9,169 nucleotides of DNA, from NCBI GenBank assembly GCA_024278415.1, contig JAJRTI010000343.1, positions 1 through 9,169 on the forward strand, written 5' to 3'. Both the position numbers and the translations under genes were made by a program. Every line of letters begins with the position of its first letter. Position 1 is the first letter of the stretch. This stretch comes from Planctomycetota bacterium (GTDB lineage: Bacteria; Planctomycetota; Brocadiia; JAJRTI01). The notes beneath the pieces are model-generated. The model worked only from the letters and a program-made list of their open reading frames with translations. It ran no database searches and was not told where the DNA came from. Below are positions 1 to 6,848 of the stretch, in pieces.

Positions 1-303
1 CCGTTGGCAGGGGCCAGGCATGATCGCGGGGTGACCGCCGGCGCGCCGTCTCCCGGAACGGCCTCGACCTGTGCCGGCGCGTCGAGGCAGTGTGAAAGCC
101 AATCTGTTGGGGGCAGTCAGGTTGCTCGCCGCGGGCGGGGCATAGCCCACGAGAGCTGCCATCCGCGACCTCCCGCCCTGTTGGCCCCGAAACATCCGCG
201 AGCATCCACAACAGTTTGATAGGTCGCTCTCATCCTCACCAGGCCCCGTCACTGCCGTTCGCCAGCACGCAACGCTTGCGGGGCGTGCCACTCAAGCACC
301 CGG
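1..303. other. Apparent non-coding region downstream of the esterase-family gene
   Basis: I see no convincing gene here. A 71-codon plus-strand reading frame at 4-219 is rich in Ala, Gly, Ser and Arg, has no recognisable domain and no good ribosome binding site, and runs against every other gene. Just past the esterase stop codon there is a GC-rich inverted repeat: GCACGC at 265-270 pairs with GCGTGC at 283-288. An alternative tight hairpin is CGCAA-CGC-TTGCG at 268-280. On the minus strand it is not followed by a T-run, so it is at best a weak terminator or an RNA 3'-end structure. Confidence 0.6.
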
Positions 304-2097
304 TCATGAACTCACGCTGTCGATGTAGCTGGGCGGTGTTGCGGTGTCGACAAAGAGGATACCATCGTACTGGTCACGCAAGACCATCGTGAGGTCTCGC
401 GTGCCCCAAGCCTTCGCGGTGATGGGCTCGAAGAGCCATGACGAGCCATCTTCGCACCGTTGCCTTGATAGGTCGATAAACAGATATCTCCGCCTAACCT
501 GGCACAGAATCGATTCGAGGCTGCCAGGCTGCGGGGGGCGAATATCGTATACGCGTCTGGTGTTGCCCGCAGTTCTGCCCCTGTGCATGTAGAGGCCGAC
601 CGTATACAGTTCGGTGCCGCGTCGTTCAGCGACCCATGTCCCCATGGTCCTAGCGGAATCGTGGCCCACAGCGTTGTTGCGGTGCCTGAGGTGGGAGTTA
701 TGTCCCCACACGATGAGCTTCTTGCCGGGGTACAGCTCGTCGGCCAGGAAGTCGAGGTTATCGGCCATGCCGTGGTCTCGCCCGATTGTCTGCTCGCCGG
801 CGGGGTCAGTGCGGTATCTGACGAACTGGGCCAGCGACCAGGCTGTCTGTCTGGCCACGAGCGGCACACCTGGACGGTCGGTGAACGCGGAGATCAACGC
901 GGCCCGATGCTCATCGAAGAACTCTGCAAGCCCGTCGTAGGTCTGGATCAAGCGCTCGCGGTTTTTCCTCAGATAAGCCTCCCTCTGACCCTGGCCTCCG
1001 GCATTCTCGGTGGCGAAGCAGAGGTCCAACTCCCGGACCTCAGTCGCGTACTCCGAATTGACAGCCGCAGCCACCTCATGGAAAAACTCGGGACGGTACC
1101 GCGCAGCCCGCCTCATCCTCGGCTGCACGTCGAACCCGGCAAGAAGAAGCGGTCGATCGGTTACACGAGTGGCGCGGACGTACTCGAAAAGGCGCAACGT
1201 CTCTTCGGTGTGCCAAACGGGGAAGATGGAATCCCGCATCGTCTCCTGAGGAGTGGCAACGGCGGCTCGCTCGTTGCACCGGAAGCACTCGTACAATGGG
1301 CTCTCGAAGGCGATCACGCCGAAGTCCAGCTCCTGGTGCAGGAACTTGACTAGGCGGACCTTCGCCAGGTTGAACTCGGCCACGCCGTGTCCGCTTTCCC
1401 CCAGTTGCACGATGCGTTTGCCCTGCAAGAGAGGCCTGAGGAACTGAAGGTCGTCGTAGGAGTCGGCCAATAGGGACCGGATGGGGTGATGGTGGCATCG
1501 GACCCAAGCCGTTACACATTCACTCTCATCAGGCGCAGACGAGTCGGGAGCCGCCGCGAGTTCCTCATCGGTCATGAGCCAATCCGCGTAGCTGGCCTTG
1601 ACGGGCGCCTCCGGCTGCGCCAGTACGTCCCCATCGGCCTCGACCCGAATCGTGTCGAACCAGGCTCGGCCATCGCCCTTGAGAATGGCGCCCAGGGCCA
1701 CCTCAGTGGCTTCATGGGGCAGGTCCATCTCGATCTCGTAGCATGTCCTCGGCGTGGTGCCTCTAGGCCCTCGGCTGCGCATGTTGTCCAGGTTCAGCAT
1801 TGGCCGGGAGCCGGCCTCGTCCGGTGGCCCGTCGATGCGGAGCCAAAGCCCGGCCCAGCCGGTCTTGACGTTCTCTGTCCTGATGTATCCGCTGAGCTTG
1901 ATCCGCGCACCGGGTGCGCCACTGACGGGGAGCTTCTGGCTCGCGACCCCGAAGTTCCCCGGGCCAATTCTCTCCATGCACAGGGTCAGCGGACACGGGT
2001 CTGATGTGACAGCATCGAAACCAATCTGGTATCCCTTACCACCCCATGTCCAGCCGTCGGGCCAGCCCCTCTCGGTGAAATCGAGTTTCAGCATCAT
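304..2097 (-). CDS. Erythromycin esterase-family protein with N-terminal beta-sandwich-like domain
   Basis: The 597-residue protein has two parts. Residues about 1-155 look like a galactose-binding or carbohydrate-binding-module-like beta-sandwich: the segment around 66-88 has alternating beta pattern, and it closes with the typical AWFDTIRVEADG at 145-156. Residues about 205-590 match the erythromycin esterase family (Pfam Erythro_esteras, also found in succinoglycan-associated proteins). The visible family motifs are LGESGHG (232-238, with E234 and H237), the strand VIAFES (261-266, E265), RDHGMADN (440-447) and VWGHNSHLRH (463-472, H466 and H469). The residues thought to be catalytic in Ere enzymes therefore appear intact. 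Family members hydrolyse macrolide lactones or unknown esters, so macrolide resistance should not be assumed. A Cys/His cluster (C194, C201, HHH 202-204) precedes the catalytic domain. There is no signal peptide, so it is probably cytoplasmic. Two adjacent ATG codons (2097 and 2094) both fit the ribosome binding site. It lies 137 bases after the HEAT-repeat gene. Confidence 0.88.
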   Translation of the reverse strand: MMLKLDFTERGWPDGWTWGGKGYQIGFDAVTSDPCPLTLCMERIGPGNFGVASQKLPVSGAPGARIKLSGYIRTENVKTGWAGLWLRIDGPPDEAGSRPMLNLDNMRSRGPRGTTPRTCYEIEMDLPHEATEVALGAILKGDGRAWFDTIRVEADGDVLAQPEAPVKASYADWLMTDEELAAAPDSSAPDESECVTAWVRCHHHPIRSLLADSYDDLQFLRPLLQGKRIVQLGESGHGVAEFNLAKVRLVKFLHQELDFGVIAFESPLYECFRCNERAAVATPQETMRDSIFPVWHTEETLRLFEYVRATRVTDRPLLLAGFDVQPRMRRAARYRPEFFHEVAAAVNSEYATEVRELDLCFATENAGGQGQREAYLRKNRERLIQTYDGLAEFFDEHRAALISAFTDRPGVPLVARQTAWSLAQFVRYRTDPAGEQTIGRDHGMADNLDFLADELYPGKKLIVWGHNSHLRHRNNAVGHDSARTMGTWVAERRGTELYTVGLYMHRGRTAGNTRRVYDIRPPQPGSLESILCQVRRRYLFIDLSRQRCEDGSSWLFEPITAKAWGTRDLTMVLRDQYDGILFVDTATPPSYIDSVSS

Positions 2098-2103
2098 TGA
2101 GCG

Positions 2104-2110
2104 CTCCTTT
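2104..2110 (-). promoter_or_regulatory. Ribosome binding site of the esterase-family gene
   Basis: On the minus strand AAAGGAG lies 6 bases before the ATG at 2097 and 9 bases before the in-frame ATG at 2094. The spacing slightly favours the second ATG, so the protein may be one residue shorter than annotated. Confidence 0.75.
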
Positions 2111-2234
2111 CCTGATCAGTGCTATTCGAGGCAACCACGGCACCATGGCGGCGACCAACGAACGCAGAAGGACCGTGCGCGCCAAACAGTGGCCACGCGC
2201 ATGGCAGGAACGGCATCCCTGCGAGGAGGGCTAC

Positions 2235-3788
2235 CTATCGCTCGCGAGCGAGGGCGCGCCGTATTGACCGTCGCACCCGATCGCTCTTCTCGCTGTCGGC
2301 CGCCTCCCGAAGCGCCTGGGTGGCCGCTGGAGTCTCGAACGACTTCAGTGCGGTGGCCGCAGCACTCCTCACCACCTCGTCGCTGTCCTGCAACAGGGCG
2401 TCCACAATCACAGGCACGAGACTCTCGTGTCTGGTTCCACTCAGCACATAGCAGCACTGCCACTTCTGAAGCCGAGACGCATCCGGGTCTCGCAGGATAG
2501 CCGTCGCTTGCTCAATGATCTCTTGCATGAGGGACGCTCCCCCTCGGTGTGCTTTCCAGACAAGCGCGGCCCGAGCCGCTATCTGCGCGTATCCTGGCTC
2601 AGGGATGAGCAGCCTCTGGAAGAGCGCGTCAATGTCGGCCTGGTCGACATCGTCCGCCGTGTAGCGGTCGTGCCCGGGGGAGCAGGGGGACCTACCGAGA
2701 GACCGCGCGATGGTAAGGAGCACGCGGGCGGATGTCTCGCGCCTAGCGGCCCGCTCCAGTGTACGCCTTGCCGTGGGCGTCCCCAGGCGGCGCAGGCTCA
2801 GCGCTGCTGCATTTCTGACCAACTCACAGCCGTCCGTGAGTAGCGCCGCGGCAAGCGAGGATTCAGTGACCCTCCCTTTCCTCCAACCCAGCAGAAGCGC
2901 GCAGTGCTGACGCACGCGAGCCGGGGTCTCGTCATCCGCAAGGATGGCAATAGCCTTCGCCGTCACATCTGCGACCACGACGGCATCGCCTTCCTTCACT
3001 TTCTGTATGAGCGCCCAAAGCGCGGCATATGGGTGATACCCGGGCTCTGGCTTTGCTAGTTTGTGAAATAGCGCGTCTACGCTGGTGCGGGCGATCTCAG
3101 TGCCTGTGTAGCGCGCTGCCCCGCAATTGACGGTGCGGTTGAGTTCGGCCAGTTCGGCACGTATGACGCGAAGCACGGCCGGGCTCTTCTCCGTCTTCGA
3201 AGCCTCTGCGAGGAACTGGCGCGCAGCCTCCGCTTCGAACGCAGGGAGCCAATGCGCGGCCGACGCCCGGACGATCGCGCTCCTATCCTTCAGAAGGGCT
3301 CTGACGAGAGCGGGCATGAGCCACTCGCAGTCCGGCCTTCTCAATGCAGCCAGCACCCGGCAGCACTGCGCGCGCCTTTGAGGAGGACCGGCTGGGTCGG
3401 CGAGAATCTGTACGGCCCTGTGAACGATGTCGAGTGACGTGGCGCTACAGATGGTTCGGCTCTTCCAGATCAAGGCCACTGCCGCGGCCTCCGGGTGGTA
3501 GCCCGGCTCAGGCTCGGCCATCCGGGCGAAGAAGACCTCCAGATCCGTTCGCTTAATATCCTTGTATGCATAGAACATCCGCCCGACAGAGGATGGTGCT
3601 TCCGCGCGCGTCGCCTGGCCCCAAGCCGTCGCGTGCGGGTCATCGAGTAGGAAGAAGGCGAGGGCCGCCACGGCCAGACCATTCGCAAGCACGCGCTGGC
3701 GCTTCTTGTGGCGGTCCAAACTGCGAGTCAGGCGATTGGCCTCAGATGTGCTTCGCCGCCCTAGGCTTCCGGGGGCCTGCTTTGGCAT
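2235..3788 (-). CDS. Membrane-anchored or exported HEAT-like repeat protein with three long modules
   Basis: This 517-residue protein starts at the ATG at 3788, which has a near-perfect AAAGGAGG 8 bases upstream. The in-frame ATGs further out (3869, 3824) have no such site. Residues 1-33 are basic (for example RHKKRQR), residues about 34-48 form one hydrophobic helix (LANGLAVAALAFFLL), and the rest is soluble. This fits a signal anchor or signal peptide with the bulk outside the cytoplasm. The soluble part is alpha-helical and HEAT-like. It is built of three modules starting near residues 82, 236 and 385. Each module has a PEPGY motif (93-97, 247-251, 396-400), a Q-[C/H]-C motif (141-143, 294-296, 444-446) and a final helix pair such as FETPAATQALREAADSEKS. 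HEAT-like proteins usually act as scaffolds that bind other proteins; the partner is unknown. It ends with TAG at 2235-2237. No enzyme motif is seen. Confidence 0.82.
   Translation of the reverse strand: MPKQAPGSLGRRSTSEANRLTRSLDRHKKRQRVLANGLAVAALAFFLLDDPHATAWGQATRAEAPSSVGRMFYAYKDIKRTDLEVFFARMAEPEPGYHPEAAAVALIWKSRTICSATSLDIVHRAVQILADPAGPPQRRAQCCRVLAALRRPDCEWLMPALVRALLKDRSAIVRASAAHWLPAFEAEAARQFLAEASKTEKSPAVLRVIRAELAELNRTVNCGAARYTGTEIARTSVDALFHKLAKPEPGYHPYAALWALIQKVKEGDAVVVADVTAKAIAILADDETPARVRQHCALLLGWRKGRVTESSLAAALLTDGCELVRNAAALSLRRLGTPTARRTLERAARRETSARVLLTIARSLGRSPCSPGHDRYTADDVDQADIDALFQRLLIPEPGYAQIAARAALVWKAHRGGASLMQEIIEQATAILRDPDASRLQKWQCCYVLSGTRHESLVPVIVDALLQDSDEVVRSAAATALKSFETPAATQALREAADSEKSDRVRRSIRRALARER
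2238..3545 (-). repeat. Three tandem protein modules of about 150 residues within the HEAT-like gene
   Basis: The module starts fall at codons beginning at 3545, 3083 and 2636, giving periods of 154 and 149 residues; the last module is shorter because the protein ends. Aligned landmarks are D-L-E-V-F-F / S-V-D-A-L-F / D-I-D-A-L-F at the start, then PEPGY, then ALIWK / ALIQK / ALVWK, then QCC / QHC / QCC, then the closing EAARQFLAEA / PTARRTLERA / PAATQALREA helix. The linkers before modules 2 and 3 also match (RYTGTEI and RYTADDV). The similarity is seen at protein level, so this is an old duplication rather than a recent DNA repeat. Confidence 0.85.
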
Positions 3789-3796
3789 CGGTGGGG

Positions 3797-3804
3797 CCTC
3801 CTTT
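3797..3804 (-). promoter_or_regulatory. Ribosome binding site that fixes the start of the HEAT-like gene
   Basis: AAAGGAGG on the minus strand lies 8 bases before the ATG at 3788. It is the strongest Shine-Dalgarno sequence in the window. It argues against the longer reading frame from 3869, which would add 27 residues without a binding site of its own. Confidence 0.85.
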
Positions 3805-3851
3805 CTAGAGGGACAGGTTGGCATCGCAACCCTCCGAATCCTAGCCGGTAT

Positions 3852-3914
3852 CTCAGCCGCTTTCTTCATCGATCACTCAGCCGTGGTCGACCATGACTAC
3901 AACTGAGGCTGAGT
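3852..3914. promoter_or_regulatory. Candidate operator: repeated CTCAGCC motif with palindrome
   Basis: CTCAGCCG occurs at 3852-3859 and again at 3876-3883, exactly 24 bases apart. An inverted copy lies at 3907-3914, giving a perfect 8-bp inverted repeat ACTCAGCC (3875-3882) / GGCTGAGT (3907-3914). Between the arms lies the perfect 10-bp palindrome TGGTCGACCA at 3884-3893. The cluster sits 64-126 bases upstream of the HEAT-like start codon, a usual place for a regulator site. The regulator is unknown and binding is inference. Confidence 0.35.
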
Positions 3915-4208
3915 TACGCTACATGCGAGGTCGCCGTGGGGAAGCCTGAGCACATCTGCCCAGCGGCCCGGGCGGCCGCGCCGTCCCGAAGGACGACGAC
4001 CAGGGCTCGACGCTCGCCTGGGGCCAGTTGCCAGGACCGGTTCGCCCGTAGACCACGAAGTGTGACGTCCACACGCGTTCACAACACGCTCGTTGCTGCG
4101 TATCCGCCCCTTGGTGTGAAGGGACAGTCCGCGACGGGAGCCCACGCGAAGCTGACCGCGCGCTGTAGACGGCGAACTGGGCCTCTCTCGCTACAGAGCC
4201 ATGGAGCA

Positions 4209-6848
4209 TCACGGAGCCTCTGGTCCTGGGCTGGGCCTTTCACGGATGATCTGACCGAGGGCAAACGGATGGAAGCCCCCGACCCTCAAGCTGTTGAACA
4301 GCCAGAACTCCATTTCGGCAACCACCCTCTGATCCTCCGTCAGCGCGGCCATCACCGAGCCGAGCCGCTGACTGTCGAACAGATCTGAGGCCCCGAATGC
4401 AACCACCATCCCTTTGCCGTACGTCACGTACGCCAGCACGGGCTTTAGGTTCTCTTCGTGCCGAGCGTACACCACCGCGGTGCCCCCAGTGACGATGGCA
4501 GGCACGGGGGTCTTCGTCAACTCCTTCCCGTTCTTGCCTATCAGCTCAAACGCGGGTGGTTGGGTCTCGACACCGGACTGGGTCTGCTTGGTCGCGGCCT
4601 TGCGTTGCTGGCGGGGCCGTCTAAGCGCGTGGGGATCCAGGACCCGATAGGCGAATCGGAGTCCGAACTGGGCCAACACTTGGCTGCCGGAGGAGTACCG
4701 GTTTCTTGGGTTGTCCAGCACCAGCAGTCGGCCGCCGCGCTGCACGTAGGCCCGTACCTGCGTCAATTCCCTGTCCGAGAAGTCACTGTTTGGATTGACT
4801 ACAACGAGGACGTCTGCTTCCTGAACGGCAGACTCCACCGTGAGGAACACACGCGGCACGATTCCCAATCTCTGAGTGTTAACGAAGAAGGTATGGTAGT
4901 TGGCGCTCTCGGATAGGATCTTCGGTTCCCCGTGTTGCCTGTCGCCGCCCTTACGCCGCCCGGTGTTTGCGCTCGACCGCTCAGATTCGAAGGCGACGAG
5001 TGTGTAGGGCTGTCTGGGCCTCGGCATCGGGTACGCGTCCGCGTTCATGTGCTGCGCGATGACCAGCGAAGCAGGCAGGCACCACGCCAGCGCGGAAGCC
5101 CCGATGAACAGGACGCCCACCGGCCGTGGGATAGCCCTCATGACGGCGACGGTGCCCAGGACCAAGCCCAGCAGGCACACGACGAGCCTGGCCAGGACGG
5201 CCCTGTTGGTTCGGTTCAGCCAGTCCACTGTGCACAGCAGCAGCTCCCACCTGCCGGGTGCAAAGAACGCGAAGTTGGAGAAGATCGTGCTATCGGTGAA
5301 CGCGGAGATCCTGCCTTTGCCATACCTCGCGGCCGCCTGCTGCAAGACCAGTCCCATGCGTCCCTCACCGAGGTTCTTCTGGCCAGGAAAGAAGCTCCGG
5401 CCAGAAAAATCTGCCTCGTAGCATCGCACCCCGCGACCGACAATCACGCTTTGGCAGGACCAGTTGGCGTCCAGAGAGCAGGACGTCAGGAATGGGACTT
5501 CCCGCAGATTCTGCACAATGGGGTGTGGCAGCGGTCCTCTGGTACGGTACCTCGTCGCCCCTAGGGTCTCCAGATCGTACGTCGCGTCGTGGCGGAATGC
5601 CATGCCAAACCTACGAGCCACCTTGTTGAGGTACGTCGTCATGCCAAATACGTTGGTGTGGTCGCCAATCAAGAGCAGGCCGCCGCCTTTGTGCACGAAG
5701 TCTTCGATATAACGGCACTCGTCGTCCGTGAACGCCTTAGTGGCACACTTCAAGATCAGCACAGCGCAGTCGTCGAGGACTTCTCTCGAAAGGGGCTGTT
5801 GGTTGACCGGAACGTCGTAGTAGTGGCTCAAGAACCAACGTGCGCCATAGAAGTTGTACCCGGCCCTTTTGCCGAACTGCTTCGTGTCGAACGGCTCGGT
5901 GCTCCATTCCCAATTACCATGGTAGTCGTCGATGACGACCTTACCTTGCTTGCCAACGCCTCCATCATAGATCATGACGGGACACAAGACAAGCACGCCG
6001 CATGTCGCGAGGGCGATGACATGAATCCACGCGCCGGCCGAGACCTTTGCAAGCCTCGCCACGACTGGCGACGTCGGTGGAGACACAGGAGCGCGAACTG
6101 CGAGGAACACAACCAAGGGCAGGAAGCTGACGAACGTCACCCATGGCTCCACAAAGAGCCCGTCCAACTGGCTACCTGATCGAGCGTAGACCGCGACGAG
6201 CCCGATTGCTCGGAGAACCGCCCACACGAAGATGCCCGATGTGGCCTCGAGGATCTGGCGGCTGTCCCTCCGGAGCGCGACGAGGATCGCTGTGACCGCG
6301 AGCCAAAGCAACGCCAGCTGCGCGCCGCCCAGGATCTCCCAACTGGCGGGAAGACGGAGGACGTCATAGGCTCGTGGGAGAAGGATGCCCGGTCCTGTCC
6401 ACGCGCACGCCGGTTCGCCGAGCTGTTGCAGCGCAAAGCACAGCGTCCGCGCCAAGAGGGGGGATTCCTCTGCACGTGGTGCGAAATGGAAGTAGAGCGG
6501 CGTCATGGCCGACTGAAGGACCAGGATCCCGCCACACAGGCAGACGGCCGCGGCCAGAGGCCTGAGCCTGAGTTCTGCGGGGCTAAGACAGACCCCCACG
6601 AGCCCTCCGGCAAGAAGCAGCGGCCCAAGACTGAGAGGGAATCCGAGGGTGAATCCCAATAGAGCAAGGGGAACGCTCAGAGTCCACCACTTCCTATCAA
6701 TCTCGAACCGCACCGTCCGCTGTGGCCACCAGAGCAGAGCGACCGCTAGCACAACCATGACCTGCCACAAGCCTGCATCCCGCAGGAACAGATCGGCGGC
6801 CATGGGGAGCGTCATCGACACCAGCAGTACAGCCAGCCAGAACGTCAC
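4209..6848 (-). CDS. Large membrane protein: exosortase-like membrane domain plus two GATase/DUF4350-like domains
   Basis: The 879-residue protein starts at a GTG at 6848. Residues 1-297 hold about eight hydrophobic segments (for example 2-22, 27-41, 57-89, 95-120, 170-192, 203-222, 236-251, 272-293). Residues 302-546 form a Rossmann-like alpha/beta domain of the GATase-like/DUF4350/GldG-like type: FVHKGGGLLLIGDHT at 384-398 and YGKGRISAFTDSTIF at 509-523. Two helices follow (553-570, 577-597). A second similar domain is at 613-857: YVQRGGRLLVLDNP at 701-714 and YGKGMVVAFGASDLF at 810-824, with a basic, Gln-rich insertion at 743-765. Soluble parts probably share one side of the membrane. The membrane part resembles exosortases in layout, including an Arg at 213, but the catalytic Cys is absent (EILGG at 171-175). 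Such domains often bind or sense rather than catalyse. It is paralogous to the upstream gene, which it overlaps by 4 bases. Exact function is unknown. Confidence 0.82.
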   Translation of the reverse strand: MTFWLAVLLVSMTLPMAADLFLRDAGLWQVMVVLAVALLWWPQRTVRFEIDRKWWTLSVPLALLGFTLGFPLSLGPLLLAGGLVGVCLSPAELRLRPLAAAVCLCGGILVLQSAMTPLYFHFAPRAEESPLLARTLCFALQQLGEPACAWTGPGILLPRAYDVLRLPASWEILGGAQLALLWLAVTAILVALRRDSRQILEATSGIFVWAVLRAIGLVAVYARSGSQLDGLFVEPWVTFVSFLPLVVFLAVRAPVSPPTSPVVARLAKVSAGAWIHVIALATCGVLVLCPVMIYDGGVGKQGKVVIDDYHGNWEWSTEPFDTKQFGKRAGYNFYGARWFLSHYYDVPVNQQPLSREVLDDCAVLILKCATKAFTDDECRYIEDFVHKGGGLLLIGDHTNVFGMTTYLNKVARRFGMAFRHDATYDLETLGATRYRTRGPLPHPIVQNLREVPFLTSCSLDANWSCQSVIVGRGVRCYEADFSGRSFFPGQKNLGEGRMGLVLQQAAARYGKGRISAFTDSTIFSNFAFFAPGRWELLLCTVDWLNRTNRAVLARLVVCLLGLVLGTVAVMRAIPRPVGVLFIGASALAWCLPASLVIAQHMNADAYPMPRPRQPYTLVAFESERSSANTGRRKGGDRQHGEPKILSESANYHTFFVNTQRLGIVPRVFLTVESAVQEADVLVVVNPNSDFSDRELTQVRAYVQRGGRLLVLDNPRNRYSSGSQVLAQFGLRFAYRVLDPHALRRPRQQRKAATKQTQSGVETQPPAFELIGKNGKELTKTPVPAIVTGGTAVVYARHEENLKPVLAYVTYGKGMVVAFGASDLFDSQRLGSVMAALTEDQRVVAEMEFWLFNSLRVGGFHPFALGQIIRERPSPGPEAP

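Larger units (their letters stand above)
3789..4208. other. Intergenic region upstream of the HEAT-like gene
   Basis: This 420-base gap separates the tandem membrane genes from the HEAT-like gene and probably holds the promoter of the latter. I see no convincing sigma70 -35/-10 pair. A cluster of CTCAGCC repeats and a TGGTCGACCA palindrome occupy 3852-3914. Other short inverted repeats are GTGTG/CACAC (4060-4064 and 4070-4074), CCTGG/CCAGG (4017-4021 and 4031-4035), and a very GC-rich stretch with GCCCGGGC and GCGGCCGC at 3966-3979. None is followed by a T-run on the minus strand, so no intrinsic terminator is evident. A 97-codon minus-strand frame at 3919-4212 is discussed as a finding; its composition does not look like a folded protein. 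Confidence 0.6.

Noticed and set aside
265..288. Inverted repeat as an intrinsic terminator of the esterase-family gene
   Set aside because: The stem is only 5 to 6 bp and no T-run follows on the minus strand. It is mentioned within the non-coding region but not called as a terminator.
583..1353. 256-codon plus-strand reading frame opposite the esterase-family gene
   Set aside because: It lies entirely antisense to a gene with clear family motifs. Its product has no recognisable domain, and long antisense frames are common in GC-rich DNA.
2238..2251. Perfect palindrome TCGCTCGCGAGCGA at the end of the HEAT-like gene
   Set aside because: It encodes the last Arg/Ala/Glu codons of the protein, is explained by coding sequence in GC-rich DNA, and lacks a following T-run for a terminator.
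1754..2500. 248-codon plus-strand reading frame spanning the gap between the esterase and HEAT-like genes
   Set aside because: It is antisense to the start of one real gene and the end of another, is rich in Arg, Ser and Pro, and has no good ribosome binding site or domain.
3789..3869. N-terminal extension of the HEAT-like protein from the ATG at 3869
   Set aside because: The in-frame ATG at 3788 has AAAGGAGG at 8 bases, while the ATG at 3869 has no ribosome binding site. The extension would also cover the likely regulatory leader.
4932..5564. 210-codon plus-strand reading frame opposite the large membrane gene
   Set aside because: It is antisense to residues with clear domain motifs in the real gene. 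Its product is Gln/Arg/Pro-rich without any recognisable family.
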